A DNA stretch of 64,000 bases from Pseudomonadota bacterium (GCA_030653935.1 JAURYL010000022.1:1-64000); one strand, 5' to 3'. Positions 1 to 7,896 are shown, counted from the stretch's first letter. Program-made: numbers and translations. The notes: generated by a model not told the origin, from the sequence alone.

Positions 1-139
1 GGTTATACAAACCGCCCACGGAAGCCGGCTGGAAATCGGCGCATGCCTCGGTATGAAGAACATCGGAAAGCCGTGTGCGGGAGAACCGCATGCACGGTTT
101 GATGAGGGAGGGCAGGCGAGAGCCTGTTCTCTACTCTAC
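1..139 (+). mobile_element. 3' end of a group II intron (domains V and VI)
   Basis: A 34-nt hairpin at about 67-100 (stem GCCGTGTGCGG, GAGA loop, then ACCGCATGCACGGT) matches the form of group II intron catalytic domain V. It is followed at 101-139 by a domain VI-like hairpin ending in CTCTAC. A candidate branch-point A at 133 lies 6-7 nt from the end. The exon resumes at 140 in the middle of a conserved HigA codon, which fixes the 3' boundary. The 5' part and any reverse-transcriptase ORF lie left of the window. The intron is on the same strand as the host gene, so splicing could restore the message. Confidence 0.85.
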
Positions 140-363
140 CCATCGAGTTTCTCAACCACGTCATGGAGGCACGGGGGATGACACGTAAAGAACTGGAGCA
201 ATACATCGGCCCGCGTGGCCGGGTATCCGACATCCTGAACCGCGTCCGCCCCCTGACCTTGGACATGATCCGTCGCCTGGCTTCCGGTCTGCAGTTGCCG
301 GCCGAAGTGCTGATCCAGCTCTACAAGCTACGTCGGGATGGCGAGGAACTGGAAGCGGCATGA
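140..363 (+). CDS. HigA-like HTH antitoxin, 3' exon only (interrupted by group II intron)
   Basis: The frame reads Pro-Ile-Glu-Phe-Leu immediately after the intron and continues through an HTH region with GMTRKELE, YIGPRGRVSDILN and RPLTLDMIRRL. These are typical of the C-terminal HTH of HigA/HTH-type antitoxins that neutralise HigB-type mRNA interferases. An ATG at 163 lies inside this conserved region and is not taken as the true start. The N-terminal exon and the partner toxin would lie left of the window. The stop (361-363) overlaps the ATG of the next reading frame (360-362). Whether the protein is made depends on intron splicing. Confidence 0.75.
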
Positions 364-549
364 AGCAGGTACGCGTATTCACCAGCGTCTGGGATGCCAT
401 CGAGGCCCCCCAGCATGCGCGCCAAGTCAGCGCTGATGATGGAACTGGAAAAGCTGATTCGCCAGCGTGGCATGACCCAGGCCGAAGCCGCCGCCCTGTT
501 CGGCGTCACCCAGCCCCGCAGCTCCAACCGGATGGGTGGCAACAGCTAA
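360..549 (+). pseudogene. Broken XRE-family (HTH) regulator / antitoxin
   Basis: The first frame starts at the ATG overlapping the upstream stop and reads MKQVRVFTSVWDAIEAP. The expected continuation (MRAKSALMMELEKLIRQRG, then MTQAEAAALFGVTQPR) lies in a different frame from 415. Removing one C from the six-C run at about 405-411 joins the two halves in frame, so a homopolymer indel is the likely lesion. The C-terminus is also degraded: after QPR it reads SSNRMGGNS and stops, where this family normally continues with a second half of the HTH. Two independent defects argue for a pseudogene. Confidence 0.75.
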
Positions 550-620
550 AGGCAAGGGCAATCCGTGCTTCGCGCGGCATCTCGGAAAATCGCTGACAAA
601 GCGCTTACACGGAGGCCAGA

Positions 621-650
621 AAACAAAAAGCCCGACTGAAAAGTCGGGCT
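621..650 (-). terminator. Rho-independent terminator of tRNA-Phe
   Basis: A perfect 9-bp stem (AGCCCGACT / AGTCGGGCT) with a 4-nt loop at 629-650 is followed on the minus strand by TTTTTGTTT (628-620). It lies 17 nt beyond the tRNA 3' end. Confidence 0.85.
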
Positions 651-666
651 GATCATTTGATTCTGT

Positions 667-742
667 TGGTGGCCAGAGGCGGAATCGAACCGTCGACACG
701 CGGATTTTCAATCCGCTGCTCTACCAACTGAGCTATCTGGCC
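667..742 (-). tRNA. tRNA-Phe (GAA)
   Basis: Read on the minus strand, the 76-nt sequence starts GGCCAGATAGCTCAG and contains the anticodon loop TTGAAAA (anticodon GAA). It has the T-arm GGTTCGATTCC and ends CTGGCCACCA, with CCA encoded. The acceptor stem GGCCAGA/TCTGGCC pairs fully. A terminator follows directly. The disrupted antitoxin genes and the intron lie just beyond it. Confidence 0.96.
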
Positions 743-830
743 GCTACTTCAGCCAGGGAACCCGGGCCAAAAGAGGCGCGCATTTAACCGTATCCCCGGG
801 GGAGCGTCAAGCCGAACTCGGCCGACGGGC

Positions 831-1886
831 TCATTGGCCGGCCAATTCACTTGTTTTCCTGGCGGCGAAGTCGCGGAGTTCCGGGCTTAGGCGGGTTTGT
901 AGCGCGCGCTGGTAGGCGGCGGCGGCGTCGTTGCGTTGGCCGGTTTGTTCCAGCGAGACGGCGAGGCCGATCCACCAGGAGCCGTGTGTCGGGTTGAGGC
1001 GGGCGGCTTCGCGCCAGGCCTGGGCGGCTTCGCCATGGCGGCCGGCTTTGCTGAGGACGCCGGCGTAGAGGCCCCAGTAGTCGGCGTCGACGCCCTTGCC
1101 GAGGCCGGCTTTGAGGATGTTCGCGGACTGGGTGGTGTCGCCGCGTTGCAGTTGTAGCTGGCCGAGACCACGGTGGTACCAGGGGTCGCTGGGGTGTAGT
1201 TGCAGGCCCTCGCGCAGCAGGCTCTCGCCGCGCGCGGTGTCGCCGGCATCCAGGCTCAGCGCGATCAGCGTCTGCCGCGCCGGGCCGTGGCTGGGGTCCA
1301 GGCGCAGGGCGGCTTCTAGACCGTCCTGCGCCGCCTGGACTCGACCAAGTTCGATCAATCGCGCCGCTTGCCGCCAGGCTTGCTCGGCCTGGTCGCCAGT
1401 GCTGAGGGGGCGGACTTCCTTGATGACCTTAGCGACGCGCGGTTCGGGGAGGCGGGTATCGAGCTGGATCGGTGGCGGCGCCTCGCGCGTCGGCGTGGCG
1501 CCGTGATTGATTTCGCGCGCGGGCGGCGGTTTGGTCGGTTCCGGCTGTTTCGCCTGGGTGAGGGACTCTTGCGCGGTGCCCGTGTCCGCTTCACTGGCAA
1601 CTTCCCCGGCAACGTCCTCGACGCGGGCGGGGAGGGTGGGGCTGCTCAGGGTTGCGCTCATGCGTAGTCGCGGTGTCGATTCTTCCTGAACCGGCGCCGC
1701 CGGCTGTGGTGCCGGCGCGGGCCAGAACCACCAGGCGGCGGCCAGACCGACGAGCGGCAATGCGAGCCAGGGCCAGCGCGGGCGCGCCGAGGGTGTGCCG
1801 GTGTGAACCGCGTGGACGCCGGCGAGGGTCGTCGGTGCGGCGCCCTGGTGGTCGAGATCCTTGAGGACGCGATTGATGACGCTCAT
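831..1886 (-). CDS. mshN: MshN-like TPR protein of the MSHA pilus system
   Basis: This 351-aa protein starts MSVINRVLKDLD, the typical MshN N-terminus. One membrane helix (WPWLALPLVGLAAAWWFW, about residues 38-55) follows. A Pro/Glu-rich linker runs to about 155, and tetratricopeptide repeats fill residues 165-345. This single-pass plus periplasmic TPR layout is that of MSHA biogenesis MshN, thought to work with the secretin and the MshM ATPase. It is the last gene of the locus. The reading frame is intact. A short GC-rich repeat separates it from mshM, where other pairs in the locus overlap. Confidence 0.85.
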   Translation of the reverse strand: MSVINRVLKDLDHQGAAPTTLAGVHAVHTGTPSARPRWPWLALPLVGLAAAWWFWPAPAPQPAAPVQEESTPRLRMSATLSSPTLPARVEDVAGEVASEADTGTAQESLTQAKQPEPTKPPPAREINHGATPTREAPPPIQLDTRLPEPRVAKVIKEVRPLSTGDQAEQAWRQAARLIELGRVQAAQDGLEAALRLDPSHGPARQTLIALSLDAGDTARGESLLREGLQLHPSDPWYHRGLGQLQLQRGDTTQSANILKAGLGKGVDADYWGLYAGVLSKAGRHGEAAQAWREAARLNPTHGSWWIGLAVSLEQTGQRNDAAAAYQRALQTRLSPELRDFAARKTSELAGQ

Positions 1887-1966
1887 GTCAGTTCCGCCCG
1901 GCCGTTCCGAAGGAACTGACCTCCCCCCTCGGGGGGGAACGAGCGTAGCGAGTCAGGGGGTCGTTT
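1887..1966. repeat. ~80-bp palindromic intergenic repeat between mshM and mshN
   Basis: The segment holds CCCCCC/GGGGGG arms, GTTCCGAAGGAAC and a block CGAGCGTAGCGAGTC-AGGGGGTCG. A related block (CGAACGAAGTGAGCGTGGGGGTCG) occurs at about 6942-6963. TCATGT occurs at both edges (about 1884 and 1967). The arrangement looks like an element inserted at what was once an overlapping mshM/mshN stop-start junction. Confidence 0.6.
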
Positions 1967-2805
1967 CATGTGAGGCCCCAGCGGTCGAGTAGTGACAGGC
2001 GCGCGCCCGGGGTGTCGCGGCCGGCGAGGCGGACATGGCGCGGCGCCACTTGTTCGGCGCCTTCGCCGAAGGCGAGCATCAGGGCCTTGTGCGCGAGGAT
2101 GTTGAGCAATCTTGGCGCGCCGCGGCTGGCGCGGTGGAGTTTTTTCGCGGCGGCGACCTGGAACAGCGGCTGGCTGGCGCCGGCGAGACCGCCTCGGTGC
2201 ATCAGGTAGCTGGGTGTTTCCATGGGCGTGAGGGGGGCGAGCTGGTCATGGAAGGCGATACGGCTCTTGATCTGGCGCACCGAGGGGTCATTCAGGCGCG
2301 TGTCCAACTCCGGTTGGCCGAAGAGGACGATTTGCAGGAGTTTGCGTTTTTCCGTTTCCAGGTTGGTGATCAGGCGCAGCGCTTCCAGGCTTTCCAGGGG
2401 AATGGCCTGGGCTTCGTCGATCAGGGCGACGGCGCGGCGACCGTCCCGCGCCAGTTCCAGCAGCCGGGTTTCCAGCGCCTTGGTCAGACCGTAGGCGAGG
2501 CTGCGTTTGACGTCGCCGCCGAGTTCCGCGAGCAGCGCCTGGTTGAGGGCGGCCGGGGTGAGGTGAGGGTTGGGGATGTAGGCCGTGGCCCAGCCATCGG
2601 CGTCGAGATGATTGAGCAGGTAACGGCAGAGCAGGGTCTTGCCGGAACCGACCTCGCCGACGATCTTGATCAGCCCCTCACCGGCGTCCAGCGCCACCAG
2701 CAGGGTGTTGAGCGCCGCCTGGGTGCCGGCGCCCGGGAAGAAGTAGCTGGTATCCGGGGTGAGGCCGAAGGGGAATTCTTTCAGGCCGAAGTGGGCGAGG
2801 TACAT
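1966..2805 (-). CDS. mshM: MshM-like AAA ATPase of the MSHA pilus system
   Basis: This 279-aa protein starts MYLAHFGLKEFPFGLTPDT, the signature N-terminus of the ExeA/MshM family of secretin-associated ATPases. It has Walker A GEVGSGKT near residue 52 and Walker B VALIDEAQ near residue 125. These proteins usually help assemble or localise the secretin through the peptidoglycan. The start is an ATG preceded by GGGGAG. That ribosome-binding site lies at the edge of the repeat separating it from mshL. Downstream is mshN. Confidence 0.88.
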   Translation of the reverse strand: MYLAHFGLKEFPFGLTPDTSYFFPGAGTQAALNTLLVALDAGEGLIKIVGEVGSGKTLLCRYLLNHLDADGWATAYIPNPHLTPAALNQALLAELGGDVKRSLAYGLTKALETRLLELARDGRRAVALIDEAQAIPLESLEALRLITNLETEKRKLLQIVLFGQPELDTRLNDPSVRQIKSRIAFHDQLAPLTPMETPSYLMHRGGLAGASQPLFQVAAAKKLHRASRGAPRLLNILAHKALMLAFGEGAEQVAPRHVRLAGRDTPGARLSLLDRWGLT

Positions 2806-2810
2806 CTGGC

Positions 2811-3238
2811 TCCCCCCTGGTTCAAGGCGCGGTTCACGTTAGCGGGCGATGTGCGTGAAAGCCGAAGGGAAGGTGACGTCCCCTTTTTGCAAAGGGGGAC
2901 TGAGGGCCATGGCGCTAAGATAACTCGCAGAGGTTGGCAGCTGGTGCTGACCGGCCCCCTCTCCCGCAAGCGGGAGAGGGTTGGGGTGAGGGCGCTTGCA
3001 AGCGTGGCACGCACCCATAATCCCTCATCCCCGGCCCTTCTCCCGCCTGCGGGAGAAGGGAGAAAAGCCTGCGCCGACCTTAACTTAGCGCCATGGGGGA
3101 CTGAGGGGGATTTATCCAAGGGTTGTGCCAGTGCAAGCGTCCGAAAATCCCCCCTAGCCCCCCTTTGCAAAAGGGGGGAACCTTGCCGGCCAGCGTCACC
3201 CGCTAACGCGCTAAGTGCCTTGAAACAGGGGGGTGAAG
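2811..3238. repeat. Nested MITE-like palindromic element between mshL and mshM
   Basis: The outer ends (about 2812-2853 and 3192-3237) are imperfect terminal inverted repeats sharing CCCCCCTG-TTCAAGG and GTTAGCGGG. A second pair (CCATGGCGCTAAG near 2908; CTTAGCGCCATGG near 3085) marks an inner element flanked by a direct repeat GGGGACTGAGG. Inside that are two hairpins, CCCTCTCCCGC/GCGGGAGAGGG near 2960 and CCCTTCTCCCGC/GCGGGAGAAGGG near 3038. No credible gene is seen; open frames crossing it are repeat translations. Confidence 0.7.
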
Positions 3239-3256
3239 CCCGTACACGCTCGGCCA

Positions 3257-5032
3257 TCAACGCGGGGCCGGCGCCGGGCTGTCGAATTCCCGGATGCGGG
3301 CGCTGCTTTCGCGCGCCGAATCGAGCCAGTCCGATTGCTGCTTGATCAGTGTGGGTTTGAGCAGGATCACCAGCTCCTGCTTGGTGCGCCGCACGTTGCT
3401 GCTCTTGAACAGGGCGCCGAGCAGGGGAATTTTCCCGAGGCCGGGTACGCCGCTGCCGTCGTCGCGCGATTCGCGCTTCATCAGGCCGCCGATGGCGGCG
3501 ATCTCGCCGTTCCTGAGGCGGACGATGCTGTCAGTTTCGGAAATCTGGCTGACCGCCAGGGGCAGGCTGATGCTGGAGAGGCCGCTGCCGCCGAGGGCGA
3601 TGTTCTTGGTGGTTTCGGTGACGTAGCTGATGCTCGGATGCACGTGCAGGATGATGTTGTCGGCGTCGTCGATCTGCGGCGTCACGTCCAGCGAGATGCC
3701 GGAGAAGAACGGTTGCAGGGTCACGTTCGGCGTCGTGGTGCCGCTGCCGGTGCCGGTGCTGGTGGTGGTGGAGACATTGGTGACGAAGAATTCATCGGTG
3801 CCCACCTTGAGCACGGCCTTCTGATTGTTGATGGCGGCGATGCGCGGGCTGGACAGCACCTGGACCTGGCCCTGGGTTTCCAGGAAGCGCACCAGGGCGG
3901 CGAAGCTGTCGGTCTGGAACGCGAGGCCGAGCATGGTGCCGCTGGCGGCCATGTTGAGGGCGCCGAATTCCGTCGCGGTGTTGATGAAGGGGTAGGCGGT
4001 GGAGGGGAAGGTGGCCTGGCCGATGTTGCCGCTGAGGGCGAACGGCGAGGCGTGGCTGCTGCCGATGGCGGCCCAGTTGATGCCGCTTTGCGCGCCCTCG
4101 TTGAGGGAGACTTCGATGATCTTCGCCTCGATCATCACCTGGCGTTCCACGGTCACCCGCGCGGCCTTGAGATACTCGTTCACGATGCGCTGTTCCATCG
4201 GCAGGGCGCGCACCGCCAGCATGCCGGTCGCGGGGCTGGTCATGACGCCGCGCTCGGGCGGGCAGGTGAGGGCGCCGCCGGCTTGGCCGGCGCAGCCGAT
4301 CAGCAGGCCGACGCTGGACTGCAACTCCCCCCAGAAATCGCTTTTCTGGTCGGTGGACAGGCGGCTGGTTTCCAGTTGCCGCGAGGATTGCGTGGGCGCG
4401 GCGCCACTGGCGCCACCGCCGGCGCTGTCGGTCACCGCGCCGGAGATCACGCGCAGTTCCGATTTGCCCTGGCGCACCGAGGTGGGATAGGAAACTGTAT
4501 AGAAGCGGGTTTGCGAGGTCAGTGGTTGCACGAAGATCTGGTTGCCATCGATGCGGTATTCGTAGCCGTACAGCTCGCGCATCGCGCTCATGGCCTCGGG
4601 CACGCTGACATCCTTGAGGTTGACCGTGATGCTGCCCGCCACTTCCGGCTGAAGCAGCATGCTGTAGCGGGTGCCGGAGGCGATGCCCATGAACACCTGT
4701 TGCGCGGAAGCGTTGTTCACCGCCAGGTCGAAACGTGGCTCCACCGCCTGCGCGGAGGAGCGCGGAAGTTGCAGCTTGCTCGGCGGCGCCAGGGCGGCCG
4801 CCACGGCGGCGGGCAGGGGCGCGGGGGCCGGGGCGGCGGCGGCCAGGCGCATTTCTTCCTGGATCGTCGGCAGCGCTGGTTTTTCTCTGACCTGGGCGCA
4901 GCCGGAAAGCATGAGCGCGAGGGAGACGCCGCACCCGATTAGGCAGGCGGCTCGGCGCATGGAAATGACCGGTCGTGAGTCGGCGCCGCGGAAGGCGGCG
5001 GGTGCGCCCGTGGAAGTTGTTGGTTTGTTCAT
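3257..5032 (-). CDS. mshL: MshL-like outer-membrane secretin lipoprotein
   Basis: This 591-aa protein has a lipoprotein signal peptide ending in the lipobox LSGC at about residue 45. An N-domain (PEVAGSITVNLKDVSVPEAM) follows. The C-terminal secretin domain contains MIEAKIIEVSLNEG, VLSSPRIAAINNQKAVLKVG and GEIAAIGGLMKRESRDD, and ends in a helical S-domain-like tail. It would form the outer-membrane channel for the pilus. The start at 5032 overlaps the mshK stop (ATGA). An internal Met at residue 25 (4960) gives a more ordinary signal peptide and is an alternative start. Confidence 0.92.
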   Translation of the reverse strand: MNKPTTSTGAPAAFRGADSRPVISMRRAACLIGCGVSLALMLSGCAQVREKPALPTIQEEMRLAAAAPAPAPLPAAVAAALAPPSKLQLPRSSAQAVEPRFDLAVNNASAQQVFMGIASGTRYSMLLQPEVAGSITVNLKDVSVPEAMSAMRELYGYEYRIDGNQIFVQPLTSQTRFYTVSYPTSVRQGKSELRVISGAVTDSAGGGASGAAPTQSSRQLETSRLSTDQKSDFWGELQSSVGLLIGCAGQAGGALTCPPERGVMTSPATGMLAVRALPMEQRIVNEYLKAARVTVERQVMIEAKIIEVSLNEGAQSGINWAAIGSSHASPFALSGNIGQATFPSTAYPFINTATEFGALNMAASGTMLGLAFQTDSFAALVRFLETQGQVQVLSSPRIAAINNQKAVLKVGTDEFFVTNVSTTTSTGTGSGTTTPNVTLQPFFSGISLDVTPQIDDADNIILHVHPSISYVTETTKNIALGGSGLSSISLPLAVSQISETDSIVRLRNGEIAAIGGLMKRESRDDGSGVPGLGKIPLLGALFKSSNVRRTKQELVILLKPTLIKQQSDWLDSARESSARIREFDSPAPAPR

Positions 5033-5442
5033 CGCTGTTCCACCTTTTTCCTGCCCTTGCCGGCGGGCGTCTTCTCCACGTCCGGCAACAATTTGAGTTG
5101 TCTGGGTCCAGCCGGTGTCTTCAGCCAGATACCGGTCTCGTCGATCTTGCCGATTCGTCCCGCTTCCAGCCGGTCGCCGACCCGCACCACCCGGCCATCG
5201 AGAATGGCATAGGGCTGCTTGCCCATGAGAAAGATACTGCTGACCCGCAAGGGCGGCGCCGGTGGCGCTTCCGCCGCCCGCTCGCCGAATCCGCTCGGCG
5301 GCCGCGTCGGGTCGGCGATGTCGGCGGCAATGGCGGGCGGCGCCCAGGCCATGACGCAGGCTGCGGTGAGCGCGGCGAACCGCGCCCCCCGGGCGTGGCG
5401 CGGTTCCACGGCGGCTTGCCCCTTGTTCACACCGTCAGCCAT
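5029..5442 (-). CDS. mshK: MshK-like pilus assembly protein
   Basis: This 137-aa protein has an N-terminal signal or membrane segment (FAALTAACVMAWAPPAIAA). The DPTRPP motif follows, typical of MshK/PilP-like proteins that link the inner-membrane complex to the secretin. The rest is a small beta-rich domain (SSIFLMGKQPYAILDGRVVR). It overlaps mshJ upstream by 16 nt and mshL downstream by 4 nt, so translation is probably coupled. Short length and low conservation make the name rest partly on position. Confidence 0.75.
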   Translation of the reverse strand: MADGVNKGQAAVEPRHARGARFAALTAACVMAWAPPAIAADIADPTRPPSGFGERAAEAPPAPPLRVSSIFLMGKQPYAILDGRVVRVGDRLEAGRIGKIDETGIWLKTPAGPRQLKLLPDVEKTPAGKGRKKVEQR

Positions 5443-6071
5443 GTCGGTTCCTCGCTCAGGGTATAGAGGATCAGCGTGAGTTCGATCTCGGGATGGTGGC
5501 TGGCGTCCAGTTCGGCGCGAGACCAGTAGAAGCCCACGGGCAATTTTTCCAGGCTTTCCATGTAATGAACCAGTTCGGCGTAGCCGCCCACCAGGGTGAG
5601 TCGCACCCCCTGACGGAACAGGGCGGCATCCTCGACCTTGGCGTCGCTGGGCAGGCCAACCGGCTCCGGGGGCAGCGTCTTCAGGGTGGCCAGGCGCAGG
5701 CCGGGCTGGTTGCGCAGCAGGCCGTGCAGTACGCGCGTCATGTCCTTGGCGGCCACCAGTCGGTTTTGCGTGTATTCGGCCTCGCGCATCCGGGCGCCCA
5801 GCGCCTGCCGGGCGGATTCCAGACGTTGCCGCGCTGCGCTGGCGGGGTCGCTCTGGCTATCGCGCAGGGTCAGGGTGGCCTGGGCGCCGGCGATCTGGGC
5901 GGCGGCGGCTTGCAGTTTCTGCTGCTCGGCGTGGATCGATTTGTCCAGCGGCCCCAGCAACAGCGCATCCACCACGGCCCACAGGCCGGCCAGCATCAGG
6001 GCGAACAGGATGACGCGCTCACGCGGGCTCAGTGCGTCGATTTTTTCCAGGTATCCGACGAGCTGTTTCAT
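5427..6071 (-). CDS. mshJ: MshJ-like (PilO/GspM-like) inner-membrane protein
   Basis: This 214-aa protein starts MKQLVGYLEKIDALSPRERV. One membrane helix (ILFALMLAGLWAVVDALLL) follows, then a long coiled-coil stretch (residues 45-115) and a C-terminal ferredoxin-like domain (VRLTLVGGYAELVHYMESLEKL). This is the GspM/PilO architecture of the alignment complex. The ATG at 6071 overlaps the mshI2 stop by 4 nt, which fixes the start. A much longer open frame extends upstream in this phase but only shadows mshI2. Confidence 0.82.
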   Translation of the reverse strand: MKQLVGYLEKIDALSPRERVILFALMLAGLWAVVDALLLGPLDKSIHAEQQKLQAAAAQIAGAQATLTLRDSQSDPASAARQRLESARQALGARMREAEYTQNRLVAAKDMTRVLHGLLRNQPGLRLATLKTLPPEPVGLPSDAKVEDAALFRQGVRLTLVGGYAELVHYMESLEKLPVGFYWSRAELDASHHPEIELTLILYTLSEEPTWLTV

Positions 6072-6826
6072 GGCGCGCTCCTCGCGGCGGCGGCGGCCTG
6101 CGCGGCCTGATTCGCGTCCAGTTTGCCGGACGCGAGCGCGGCGGCAAGGGCGGCGGGGTCGATTGCCATCGCGCCGGTCCGGGGGACGGGCGCGGACGCG
6201 TCGCTGGGCGCGGCCTGCCAGGCGGTCAGGGAGAATTCGAGGAACCGGGGTGGCCGCGGCGCGGCGCCATCCGCTTCCTTCTCCGCGTCTTCCGGCTGCG
6301 TCAGCGTGAGGCCGGAGTAGGAGAGGCCGACGAACAGCGGTTCGCGTTGCAGGCTGGCGATCAGGCGGGCGCTGTCCTCGCCGGTGAGGGCGCGGCCGCG
6401 CAGGCTCATGGCCTTGCCACCGTCGCCCACCTCGATGTGGGTCAACCAGGCGCCGTTGACGCGGGCGCGGGAAAGCGCGCGGAATTGCGCGGAATAACCA
6501 CGATCCGAGCCCAGCGAACCGCCGGCCAGAGCGGTCCGCGCCAGTTGCAGATTGTGCAGCCGGGTTTCCACGGCCTCGGCTTCCGCCAGCAGGCGCGGGT
6601 CGGCCTCCCGCGTCGCGGCGCCGGCGTTGACCCGGGCTTCCAGGTTGGCCGCGCGCTGGGTCAGTCGCTCGACTTCCTGGCGCAGTTGCGCGAGGCGCCA
6701 GGCATCCCAGGCATAGAGGGCGAGCATGCCGCAGAGGAAGAACACCCCGCCCATCAGCAGGCGGCGCGCCGGCATGATCACCCGGGGCGGGTGGAAAGCG
6801 GCCTGGTAGAGGTTGATCTGCTTCAT
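6068..6826 (-). CDS. MshI2/PilN-like inner-membrane protein
   Basis: This 252-aa protein starts MKQINLYQAAFHPP, the PilN/MshI2 N-terminal motif (INLY or INLL) that binds the cytoplasmic PilM/MshI-type actin-like protein. A membrane helix (LLMGGVFFLCGMLALYAW), a coiled coil (residues 50-95) and a periplasmic domain follow. Its start was probably once overlapped with the mshI stop. A 143-bp insertion with a 23-bp duplication now separates the two genes. Confidence 0.8.
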   Translation of the reverse strand: MKQINLYQAAFHPPRVIMPARRLLMGGVFFLCGMLALYAWDAWRLAQLRQEVERLTQRAANLEARVNAGAATREADPRLLAEAEAVETRLHNLQLARTALAGGSLGSDRGYSAQFRALSRARVNGAWLTHIEVGDGGKAMSLRGRALTGEDSARLIASLQREPLFVGLSYSGLTLTQPEDAEKEADGAAPRPPRFLEFSLTAWQAAPSDASAPVPRTGAMAIDPAALAAALASGKLDANQAAQAAAAARSAP

Positions 6827-6988
6827 GCCGCCTCCCGCAGGGCCGTCCCAAGGGAGGCTGGCCGCCCCGTGCGTAGCTGTTGCCGCTTTAGCGGCATTAC
6901 AGATACGGCCTGCCCCTTGCGGGTACTTGGGGGGCAGCGAACGAAGTGAGCGTGGGGGTCGTATCTCATGCCGCTTCCCGCAGGGCCG
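6823..6988. repeat. 143-bp insertion with 23-bp direct repeats between mshI and mshI2
   Basis: The sequence TCATGCCGC(C/T)TCCCGCAGGG plus CCG occurs at 6823-6845 and again at 6966-6988 with one mismatch. The intervening DNA carries GC-rich arms and a CGAACGAAGTGAGCGTGGGGGTCG block related to the mshM-mshN repeat. Collapsing the two copies recreates a direct ATGA overlap of the mshI stop and the mshI2 start. The duplication therefore looks like an insertion footprint. No gene is seen inside. Confidence 0.7.
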
Positions 6989-7865
6989 CGCCGAGCAGAT
7001 GGAATGTGCGATTCTGGGTGCGTTCGTCGAGTAGCCGATCCTGGCCGCTCAGGTCGAACAGGCGATTGAGGTCGAGCACTTCCGCGCCGAACGGCAGGTA
7101 GTCCGCGAGCTTGCGCGCCAGCAACGCCGAATCCGGCATCGGCGCCAGGTAGAGCTTGGCCAGGGGCAGCCAGGAGAACTGGCGTTCGAAGTAGTCCACC
7201 GAGCGCTGCGTTTCCATCGCAACCCGGTCGAACAGGAAATCGCCCCCGGCGCCGCGCCCCTCGATCCGGCGCGACAACACCAGGTCGCCGCCGAAGGTAA
7301 AGGTCAGCAGGCCGCTCTCGCCTTCGAGGTGGAGCATGGCCACGGCGTAATCCTCGGGTGCCAGGCGCACGCTCAGATTACGCTGTGCGGTTTCCCGAAT
7401 GTCGATGACGGACAGCGGCAGATCGGCCTGGTGGTAGGGCTGCGCCAGTTCGCGCACGGCCGGCGCCTGGGCGGCCACCACGTAGAGCGAAGGCGTCTGG
7501 CCGGCGCGTCCCGGGACGGGCAGATGGTCGAGCACGGCGTCGTCGATATGGAAATTGAGCAGGTCTTTCACTTTCCAGCGGATGGCGCTGGGGAGTTCGT
7601 CATCGGGTACGTTGGGCGCTTCGATCAGCACCGTGTGGTAGGCATCCTGGTTGAGCAGCGCAGTGAGCGGCGCATTCTGGATGCCGGTCTCGCGCGCCAG
7701 TCGTTGCAGCAGGTCCGGGTTCGGGGATGCGCCGTCCAACAGGGCGAAGGCGGCAACGTGGGGGCGGCCCGGATCGCCCTCCAGGCGCAATGCCGCGACG
7801 CCGTCCTGGCAGGGGGACAGCACCGCGCGGTTGGGAATCTGGGCTCGAGGTTTGAACGAGAACAT
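6966..7865 (-). CDS. mshI: MshI-like (PilM-like) pilus assembly protein
   Basis: This 299-aa protein lies where mshI is expected and has an MshI-like N-terminus (MFSFKPRAQIPNRAVLSPCQ). An actin-like/PilM-type alpha/beta body contains AIRWKVKDLLNF, VVAAQAPAVRELAQ and TLTFGGDLVLSRRIEGRG. It should act in the cytoplasm, binding the short N-terminal tail of MshI2. In Vibrio the genes I-I2-J-K-L-M-N form one run, as here. The last codons (ALREAA) are duplicated in the adjacent insertion. Confidence 0.8.
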   Translation of the reverse strand: MFSFKPRAQIPNRAVLSPCQDGVAALRLEGDPGRPHVAAFALLDGASPNPDLLQRLARETGIQNAPLTALLNQDAYHTVLIEAPNVPDDELPSAIRWKVKDLLNFHIDDAVLDHLPVPGRAGQTPSLYVVAAQAPAVRELAQPYHQADLPLSVIDIRETAQRNLSVRLAPEDYAVAMLHLEGESGLLTFTFGGDLVLSRRIEGRGAGGDFLFDRVAMETQRSVDYFERQFSWLPLAKLYLAPMPDSALLARKLADYLPFGAEVLDLNRLFDLSGQDRLLDERTQNRTFHLLGAALREAA

Positions 7866-7896
7866 GGGTTAGTTCCAAGCTGCCTGGGTTGCCTGT

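Noticed and set aside
2781-3260. 159-codon minus-strand frame between mshL and mshM
   Set aside because: It is a translation of nested palindromic repeats (LPSPAGGRRAG-type phrases) and overlaps the mshM start.
2035-3345. 436-codon open frame on the plus strand
   Set aside because: It runs antisense to mshM and through the palindromic repeat; its composition mirrors the GC-rich opposite strand and it has no recognisable domain.
3233-4942. 569-codon open frame on the plus strand
   Set aside because: It is a shadow of the secretin gene mshL; its Gly/Ala/His/Asp-rich sequence is typical of antisense GC-rich frames.
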